From Planctomycetota bacterium (GTDB lineage: Bacteria > Planctomycetota > Planctomycetia > Pirellulales > Lacipirellulaceae), in contig JAJRUA010000342.1 of assembly GCA_024278035.1 (NCBI GenBank), forward strand, positions 1 to 13,628: a stretch of 13,628 nucleotides of DNA, in the 5' to 3' direction. Below are positions 6,573-11,925 of the stretch, in pieces (position 1 is the stretch's first letter; every line of letters begins with the position of its first letter). Made by a program: the position numbers and the translations under genes. The notes beneath the pieces were generated by a model. The model searched no databases. It was not told where the DNA came from and saw only the letters and a program-made list of their open reading frames with translations.

Positions 6573-7610
6573 ATGTCCCGATCTTTTGTTACTGGTGCAA
6601 CGGGCTTTATTGGCACCCGACTTGTTCAACGTCTGGTTGAGCGTGGCGATGAGGTGGCGTGCCTTGTCCGTACGACTTCTGATACTTCTCAATTGACGCC
6701 CCACGGCGTTCAGCTTGTTACCGGTGGATTAGAAGAGGAGGCGTCGCTCGCTGTCGCCTTGGCGGGGACGTTCGGTGGGCGGGGTGCCGAGGTGATTTAC
6801 CATCTTGCGGGAAAAACCCACGGGGCATCGCTTGGTGATTTTTGCCGAGTCAACGAAGCGGGCACCGAGGTGCTTTGCCGTGCTGCCGTGTCGCAAGCAT
6901 CGCCACCGGTGGTGGTGTTCGTCAGTTCTCTTGCGGCTGCCGGTCCCTCACCGCCGGGGGTGCCACACAATGAACGAACGCCTGCCGAGCCGATTTCCGA
7001 CTATGGCCGCAGCAAACTCGCCGGAGAGGTGGCTGCGCGTCGTGTGCTGAGCGAAGTTGGTGGCGATGAATGCCTGCCTTTGTCGATCGTTCGCCCGCCG
7101 GTTGTCTTCGGTCCCGGCGACCGTGATGGCCTTTTGCTGTTCAAGATGCTCCGTCGCTTCGGTTTTCATTTCGTTCCACAACAACAAGGCTTGCCGCTGT
7201 CGCTTGTTTACGCCGACGATTTGGTAGAAGCGTTAATACGGGTAGCGAACCAAGGAGAGCGAGCCACGGCGTCCGATGAAGCGTCGGGACTCTACTACGC
7301 TGCGTCCCCGGTTGAATCGTCATATGCCCAGATAGGCCAGATGGCGGCGGCAGCAATGGGGCGTAAAATTTGGGTCCGTTGCGGACGGCAGACGCCAATG
7401 GTTGTGCCGGCCCTGGTGAACGACTGGGTCGGAAAATGGCGTGGCAAGCCACCCCTCTTCGGCAGGGACAAACTACGCGAAGCCTCCGCCACCGGCTGGG
7501 TCTGTGACTCGCAGAAATTGATTGGAGAACTCGACTGGGCTCCCTCCGCTCCGCTCGCCGATCTCTACCGAGAAACCTACGAATGGTATCGAGAAGCGGG
7601 CTGGCTATAG
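6573..7610 (+). CDS. NAD(P)-dependent epimerase/reductase, extended SDR family
   Basis: This is a 345-residue Rossmann-fold enzyme. The dinucleotide-binding TGATGFIGT lies at 7-15. VFVSSLAAAG (115-124) carries the catalytic Ser, and SDYGRSK (142-148) gives the Tyr144/Lys148 pair. RPPVVFGPGD (174-183) and YADDLVEA (213-220) are further extended-SDR landmarks. The C-terminal part (DKLREASATGWVCD...LGELDWAP-like) is typical of the branch acting on sugars, steroids or lipid ketones rather than UDP-glucose epimerases proper. The Caulobacter ketosphingosine reductase CerR belongs to this general superfamily branch, and the divergent neighbour is a bCerS-like GNAT, but specificity cannot be assigned from sequence alone. 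No Shine-Dalgarno precedes the ATG. The 143-bp gap to sodN contains a separate promoter candidate. Confidence 0.87.
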   Translation: MSRSFVTGATGFIGTRLVQRLVERGDEVACLVRTTSDTSQLTPHGVQLVTGGLEEEASLAVALAGTFGGRGAEVIYHLAGKTHGASLGDFCRVNEAGTEVLCRAAVSQASPPVVVFVSSLAAAGPSPPGVPHNERTPAEPISDYGRSKLAGEVAARRVLSEVGGDECLPLSIVRPPVVFGPGDRDGLLLFKMLRRFGFHFVPQQQGLPLSLVYADDLVEALIRVANQGERATASDEASGLYYAASPVESSYAQIGQMAAAAMGRKIWVRCGRQTPMVVPALVNDWVGKWRGKPPLFGRDKLREASATGWVCDSQKLIGELDWAPSAPLADLYRETYEWYREAGWL

Positions 7611-7684
7611 GAGAGAGGCGTTAACCTAGCGGTTTCATGGCCAATCTCAGAGTCTCCTGAAAGGAATAGCATTTCTTGCGAGGT

Positions 7685-7713
7685 TTGTCTTGCCGGGCAG
7701 AGGGCCCTACAGT
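7685..7713 (+). promoter_or_regulatory. Candidate sodN promoter
   Basis: TTGTCT (7685-7690) and TACAGT (7708-7713) are separated by exactly 17 nt, each matching 4 of 6 bases of the -35 and -10 consensus. Transcription would begin near 7720, leaving a short leader containing GGGGAG (7738-7743) 10 nt before the ATG at 7754. This supports the downstream start. Confidence 0.35.
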
Positions 7714-7753
7714 GGGGGTACCTACTTTTTCACACCCGGGGAGTCCCACGCCG

Positions 7754-8239
7754 ATGCTACTCAATACGATTTGCCGCCAAGTTTCCGTTGCCCTGCTTTT
7801 CACGCTTATCACAGGCATTGCCCAACAGGCGGCCGCGCATTGCCAAGTGCCGTGTGGCATCTATGGAGATCAGCGCCGCTTTGAGTTGATGCTCGAAGAC
7901 ACCGAGACTCTTGCCAAGTCAATCACCCAAATTGGTGAGCTATCTGCCGCACAGGACGCTAATGGCCACAACCAACTTGTTCGTTGGGTCGTTACCAAAG
8001 AAGAGCATGCCACGAGCATTCAGCGTACGATCGCCGATTACTTTATGGCGCAGCGTCTCAAGGCCGACGATCCACAGTACGTCGCCAAGCTGACCGCTTC
8101 GCACGCGGTGATGGTCGCGGCAATGAAAGCGAAACAATCGGCCGATCCGGCAACAGCCGAAGCACTGAAGTCAGCAATCCTTGCGTTCCACAAGGCATAC
8201 GCGGGAAAGGCATTTCTTCCGAGCCATCCGCATCACTGA
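7754..8239 (+). CDS. sodN: Nickel superoxide dismutase with a Sec signal peptide
   Basis: Ni-SOD dismutates superoxide to oxygen and hydrogen peroxide. The protein has 161 residues. Residues 1-28 form a signal peptide (short N-region with Arg8, hydrophobic core 11-22, AAA before the cut) and the predicted cut falls before HCQVPCGIYGD, so the mature protein begins His1-Cys2...Cys6. This is the nickel-hook pattern, as in HCDLPCGVYDP of the family, and the conserved Tyr9 is present. In Streptomyces the propeptide is removed by a dedicated protease, whereas here the export signal would serve. The rest is helical (four-helix-bundle expected) and ends in a His-rich SHPHH tail. The frame is open back to a TTG at 7676, but the ATG at 7754 gives a proper signal peptide and has GGGGAG 10 nt upstream. 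It converges with hemA. Confidence 0.93.
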   Translation: MLLNTICRQVSVALLFTLITGIAQQAAAHCQVPCGIYGDQRRFELMLEDTETLAKSITQIGELSAAQDANGHNQLVRWVVTKEEHATSIQRTIADYFMAQRLKADDPQYVAKLTASHAVMVAAMKAKQSADPATAEALKSAILAFHKAYAGKAFLPSHPHH

Positions 8240-8260
8240 TCCGGGGCAAAGAGCGCCACC

Positions 8261-9538
8261 TCAATCTTTCAATTGAAACAAGCGGCTCAGTGCATCGAGC
8301 AATCCGTGGGGCGAGCCCGTTTGGGACTCATCCCTGAGCGATTCCATCGGGGGGTGGAGCATCTTGTTCACGAGCCGATCGGCGAAGCGAGTGATCTCTT
8401 CCTGTGCTTTTTCATCCAGCTCAGGCAGTTTGTTGAACAGGCGTTCTAGTTCCTCTTGCTTGGGACCGTTGAGACCTTCGCGTAGCCGAGCGATAACCGG
8501 CGCGGAGATGCGGTGCCGCTGACCAATGAAGAATCGTTTGCACTCTTCATGGACAATTTTTTCAGCACGGGGCAATTCTTGTCTTCGGGCATGTCGGTTC
8601 CGATCGCAGGCGTCGGTTAGGTCGTCGATCGAATAGAGATAGACCCCCTGTTCTCGGCCAATGGCAGGATCAAAATCTCTTGGCATCGATAGATCGAGCA
8701 CAAAGAGGGGGCGTTGCTGTCGGTCGGGGGCAACTTGTCGACGAAACTCTTCGAGCGTCACGATGGGCTCACCAGCGGCGGTGGTGCTGATAACCAGGTC
8801 GGCTCCAATCAGCTCTTCGTACCGATCGGCAAACAGGGTAGCAACCCCCTTCCATTCTTTGGCAAGCGCTTCGGCACGTTCGGGGCTACGATTCGCTATG
8901 CGAGGACAACGGGCCCCTTGGTCGGTGAGATAGCGGAGCGTCTCGTCGGCCATTTCGCCCGCTCCCAGAACGAGGACACGCTTGTCCGTAAAGCTCTCAA
9001 AAATGCGTCCGGCAAAATCGGAGATCGCCACACTGGGGATGCTCACCCGGTGCTTGTGCAAGTCGGTTTCGCCAGCGACTCGCTTAGCAACATGCAGAGC
9101 GGCTTGAAAGCAATCGTGCGTTAGCGGTCCGGCCGCATTGAGCCGTTGGGCCAGTTCGTACGCCTCTTTCACTTGGGCCAGGATCTGCGGTTCGCCCAGG
9201 ACCATGCTGTCGAGGCTGGCTGCAACACGGAACAAGTGCTCTACCGCCTGTTCGTCACGGAACGTTGTTAGATGGGGGCGAATTTCCTCGACGGGCGTTT
9301 GGTGAGCCTCCGCCAAGTAACGCGCCATCACGCCCGGACAGGGGGGAAGCTGGTCGCTTGCTGAGGCGGCGTAGAACTCGATCCGATTGCAGGTCGAGAG
9401 AAGAACCCCTTCAATGCCCGGCGATTGCTCGCGCCAAGCGGTGAGGGCTTGCTCTGCTTCTTGGGGGGTGAACGCGAGCTGTTCGCGCACCGCCGTCCCC
9501 GATTGGTGGTGCGAACAACCTACCATTCGGAGTTTCAT
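8261..9538 (-). CDS. hemA: Glutamyl-tRNA reductase (HemA)
   Basis: HemA reduces glutamyl-tRNA(Glu) with NADPH to glutamate-1-semialdehyde, the first committed step of C5-pathway tetrapyrrole synthesis, in the cytoplasm. It has 425 residues, the usual length. Residues 44-56 read GVLLSTCNRIEFY with the catalytic Cys50, then HLFRVAASLDSMVLGEPQIL (101-120) containing a family His and the E-P-Q motif, then a Rossmann segment with VLVLGAGEM (188-196) and ANRSPERA. The C-terminal dimerisation helix runs roughly 340-415. The N-terminus (MVGCSHHQSGTAVREQLAF) is slightly divergent from the usual NHxTA form, with SHHQSG in place of NHRTA. It starts at ATG 9538, overlapping the hemX stop as ATGA, so translation is probably coupled; no independent Shine-Dalgarno is visible. 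Confidence 0.97.
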   Translation of the reverse strand: MKLRMVGCSHHQSGTAVREQLAFTPQEAEQALTAWREQSPGIEGVLLSTCNRIEFYAASASDQLPPCPGVMARYLAEAHQTPVEEIRPHLTTFRDEQAVEHLFRVAASLDSMVLGEPQILAQVKEAYELAQRLNAAGPLTHDCFQAALHVAKRVAGETDLHKHRVSIPSVAISDFAGRIFESFTDKRVLVLGAGEMADETLRYLTDQGARCPRIANRSPERAEALAKEWKGVATLFADRYEELIGADLVISTTAAGEPIVTLEEFRRQVAPDRQQRPLFVLDLSMPRDFDPAIGREQGVYLYSIDDLTDACDRNRHARRQELPRAEKIVHEECKRFFIGQRHRISAPVIARLREGLNGPKQEELERLFNKLPELDEKAQEEITRFADRLVNKMLHPPMESLRDESQTGSPHGLLDALSRLFQLKD

Positions 9539-10584
9539 GGTTGGGCGGAGAGAGTTGAAGGGGCGGGGACAAGTTTCGCTATAAAATCCCCCTCTCCAGG
9601 AAGGGGAGGGGTAAAGAACACTGGTACCGGCGCTCCCCCTCCCCTAGCCCCTCCCCCCTTGGGGGAGGGGGATTCTTGTAGGCTAAGCCTAGCAACTTCT
9701 TTTAAGCGGACGGGTGACTGCGGACCGCTGGCTGCTTTCTTCGTTCCGTGCGTTGATCCGGAGAGCGTCAGCGAAGCGAGCGTCACCGCCAGCAGAAGGA
9801 ACGCTGCAAGCGTTAGATAGGCGACCTTACGGCCTCGGTTTGCGGAGGGGGAGAACAATCGGTAGGCCTCGGTAAGAAGAAGCCAGGCAAGCATTGCCGC
9901 GAGCGTTAAGACCACCGAGTCGGACCAAAGCGAATAGCCTTCAACGCCACGGTTTTTGAGTGTGCTAAGAACGAGCCCCGATAAAAAACCTCCCGCTACC
10001 AACCAAACAGAGATCGCCAGCGAACGGCTATTGGTTCGTTCGAGCCACTCGAGACTCGGCAGTTGCAAGCCTATCGGGAGAGGACGTTTCTGTTTGAGTC
10101 GCCAACTTTGGACCAAGTACATGAGCCCTGAGACGAAACCAACGGTCACGGTCACGGTTGCTAATAGCAGGAGAATGCCATGCGTTTGGCCCCAGAAGAA
10201 CGAGGCTCGCTCTGTAGCGAACGACTCTCGGCTTGCCGTTTGTGAGACACCGACCAGCATCAGGACGATTGGCAGGAGAAAAAGTCCAACCGACCAACGT
10301 GGCCAAGATAGCGAAGCCGCCAGGTAAATAACTGCCAGCACCAATGCCGCCAGGCTCCACCAATCGGCGGGGCTCGAAAGGGGTGTCGCTTGCCCCACAG
10401 CATGGTAGAGGAGGTAAGTGCTATGCGCAAAAATGCCCGCTACGGCAAGAGCACACTTCATAAAACGCCGCCCCTGGCCAATCGCTCCGCGCAATTGCCC
10501 TCGCAGCGCAAACGCTTCTAGCACGAGTGCCAAGGCATAGCTTGCGGTGAAGCAGAGGACGGTGATACGTGAAAGATCGAACAA
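9535..10584 (-). CDS. hemX: HemX/CcsA-like membrane protein of cytochrome c assembly
   Basis: This is a 349-residue polytopic protein with about eight hydrophobic segments (near 7-27, 44-64, 76-93, 98-113, 134-158, 188-209, 222-240 and 253-275), typical of the HemX/CcsA cytochrome c assembly family that sits next to hemA in many genomes. Conserved-looking histidines are in FAHSTYLLYH (54, 61) and FWGQTHGILLLL (135). It is thought to help heme supply or c-type cytochrome assembly, but HemX's exact role is unsettled. It starts with TTG at 10584 (an in-frame stop lies shortly upstream) and has no Shine-Dalgarno. The membrane part ends near residue 275. Residues about 304-333 are encoded by an inverted-repeat element (9586-9674) and form a Pro/Gly-rich tail not expected in the family. 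The stop overlaps the hemA start (ATGA). Confidence 0.88.
   Translation of the reverse strand: MFDLSRITVLCFTASYALALVLEAFALRGQLRGAIGQGRRFMKCALAVAGIFAHSTYLLYHAVGQATPLSSPADWWSLAALVLAVIYLAASLSWPRWSVGLFLLPIVLMLVGVSQTASRESFATERASFFWGQTHGILLLLATVTVTVGFVSGLMYLVQSWRLKQKRPLPIGLQLPSLEWLERTNSRSLAISVWLVAGGFLSGLVLSTLKNRGVEGYSLWSDSVVLTLAAMLAWLLLTEAYRLFSPSANRGRKVAYLTLAAFLLLAVTLASLTLSGSTHGTKKAASGPQSPVRLKEVARLSLQESPSPKGGGARGGGAPVPVFFTPPLPGEGDFIAKLVPAPSTLSAQP
9586..9674. repeat. 89-bp inverted-repeat (REP/MITE-like) element inside hemX
   Basis: The ends AATCCCCCTCTCC (9586-9598) and its inverted partner (9662-9674) match at 12 of 13 positions. Inside are two nested hairpins, CCCCTCTCC/GGGGAGGGG on the left and CCCCTCCCC/GGGGAGGGG around CCTTG on the right. 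The whole element is read in frame as hemX residues 304-333, giving a Pro/Gly-rich stretch (SPSPKGGGARGGG and FTPPLPGEG). This structure is typical of short non-autonomous elements in GC-rich genomes. Confidence 0.75.
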
Positions 10585-10648
10585 AAGGGGAAGTGGGATT
10601 ACAAAGTAAAAGTTATTGAGGATTTAATCAGGGGGGAAGAAGAATAAC

Positions 10649-10665
10649 CCGCGTTCCTCCGCGTT
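10649..10665. repeat. Short tandem CCGCGTT-CCT-CCGCGTT between the sigma-54 activator and hemX
   Basis: CCGCGTT at 10649-10655 is repeated at 10659-10665 with a 10-bp period, about one helical turn. It lies in the 102-bp gap upstream of hemX, so a protein site is possible, but the motif is also a common low-complexity string. Confidence 0.4.
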
Positions 10666-10686
10666 TCATTCTTTACTGAGTTTTGG

Positions 10687-11760
10687 TTACGCACTCTTAC
10701 CGTTGGCGGAGGGCGTGTTGTCGAGGCCGTACTCTTTGATTTTTTTATGGAGCGTGTTGCGATTGATCCCTAGGCGCTGGGCGGCTTTTATCTGAACACC
10801 TTCGCACTTGGCAAGCACCTGAGCGATCACTTCGCGCTCGACCCGATCCACGACCCGGCTATGCAAGTCCTCGGCCCCTTCATCCGCCGTGGAAAGCCCT
10901 TCATGGACCAACTGCTCGGCAAGCGACTCAAAATCGAATCGGCGAAACGATGTGGTGGGCCTGTCCGACTCACCACGGACGACACCTGGCAACAAGCCAT
11001 ACGCCAGTTCATCGCCCTCGGCCATCACAACGGCCCGCTCAATATAGTTTTGTAACTCACGTACATTGCCGGGCCAATTGTAACTTTCGAGCGCCTCGAT
11101 CGCTTCAGGAGCGATGTGAACAACGTAACGATCGTTCTGTTCGTTGTAGATATTGAGAAAATGGATTACAAGCTGGCGGATATCTTCGCGACGCTCTCGC
11201 AAGGGGGGAAGATGAATCGGCACGACGTTGAGCCGATAGTAAAGATCATCCCGAAAACGACCTTCAGCCGCTTCTTCGAGCAAGTCGCGGTTGCTGGCCG
11301 CCACGACACGCGTATCGACATGGATCGTTTGCGTGTCGCCAACGCGCTCGAACTCTTGTTCTTGCAGGACGCGAAGCAATTTGACTTGCAAAAGTGCCGT
11401 GGTGCTGTTGATTTCGTCGAGAAAGATGGTCCCCGTATGGGCCGCCTCGAACCGACCGGTTCGGTTATCAATGGCTCCGGTGAAAGAACCACGTACATGG
11501 CCAAACAGTTCGCTTTCCAGCAGGTTTTCGCTTAGAGCCCCACAATTCACTTTAATGAAAGGCCGACGACGACGGTCGCTCAGTTCGTGCAGCGCCTTGG
11601 CGATCAGTTCTTTGCCGGTGCCCGTTTCCCCCAAAAGCAGCACCGAGGCTCGACTCGATGCCACCTGACGCGTCGTTCGATAAACGGCCTGCATTGCCGG
11701 GCTCGACCCGATCAAGTCGGGGAGCGGCGAAACATCGGCGTTGGAGGAAGGGGAAGGCAT
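10687..11760 (-). CDS. Sigma-54-dependent transcriptional activator without a receiver domain
   Basis: This AAA+ enhancer-binding protein hydrolyses ATP to remodel sigma-54 RNA polymerase. It has 357 residues. The central domain begins at once (DLIGSSPAMQAVYRTTRQVA, 15-34), with Walker A GETGTGKE (44-51), the sigma-54 loop GSFTGA (91-96, a Ser in place of the usual Ala of GAFTGA), Walker B GTIFLDEI (110-117), GRFRDDLYYRLNVV (167-180) containing the arginine-finger region, and WPGNVREL (229-236). The C-terminus is a Fis-type helix-turn-helix (about 310-344, ...AAQRLGINRNTLHKKIKEYGL). There is no N-terminal receiver, PAS or GAF domain, so its activity is probably set by level or a partner, as in PspF. 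It lies between a HEAT-repeat gene upstream and hemX-hemA downstream, all on the minus strand. No Shine-Dalgarno is visible. Confidence 0.95.
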   Translation of the reverse strand: MPSPSSNADVSPLPDLIGSSPAMQAVYRTTRQVASSRASVLLLGETGTGKELIAKALHELSDRRRRPFIKVNCGALSENLLESELFGHVRGSFTGAIDNRTGRFEAAHTGTIFLDEINSTTALLQVKLLRVLQEQEFERVGDTQTIHVDTRVVAASNRDLLEEAAEGRFRDDLYYRLNVVPIHLPPLRERREDIRQLVIHFLNIYNEQNDRYVVHIAPEAIEALESYNWPGNVRELQNYIERAVVMAEGDELAYGLLPGVVRGESDRPTTSFRRFDFESLAEQLVHEGLSTADEGAEDLHSRVVDRVEREVIAQVLAKCEGVQIKAAQRLGINRNTLHKKIKEYGLDNTPSANGKSA

Positions 11761-11809
11761 TGCGTAAGGGAAGGGAGCTGCCGTTGAATGGAGTAAGTGG
11801 CGAGCGGCC

Positions 11810-11920
11810 GGGCGTTAGCCCCCCGATGAGGGCTTGGACGGTAACGGCTACTTGGCCAACCCCCGGCTTGCGCCGGGAGCTACCAACAAGTTGAGAGCTG
11901 ATCGCTAACCGCTGGTAGCT
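11810..11920. repeat. Cluster of palindromes in the gap upstream of the sigma-54 activator
   Basis: This 165-bp gap (11761-11925) is packed with inverted repeats: GGGC-GTTA-GCCC (11810-11821), CCCGGC-TTGC-GCCGGG (11862-11867 with 11872-11877) and AGCTACCA (11878-11885) with TGGTAGCT (11913-11920). Dispersed palindromic segments with such strings are characteristic of planctomycete intergenic DNA. The CCCGGC hairpin could also act as a weak terminator after the HEAT-repeat gene, although no U-tract follows on the minus strand. Confidence 0.55.
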
Positions 11921-11925
11921 ATCTT

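Noticed and set aside
7676..7753. N-terminal extension of sodN starting at TTG 7676
   Set aside because: It would bury the signal peptide, and a -35/-10 pair and an SD-like site lie inside it; the ATG at 7754 is better.
8267..8278. Perfect 12-bp palindrome TTTCAATTGAAA
   Set aside because: It falls in the last codons of hemA (encoding Phe-Gln-Leu-Lys) and lacks a U-tract or second copy; probably chance.
9586..9674. Possible CRISPR array or rho-independent terminator from repeated GGGGAGGGG strings
   Set aside because: There are no regularly spaced repeats with unique spacers, and the segment lies inside an open frame with no U-tract; an inverted-repeat element explains it better.
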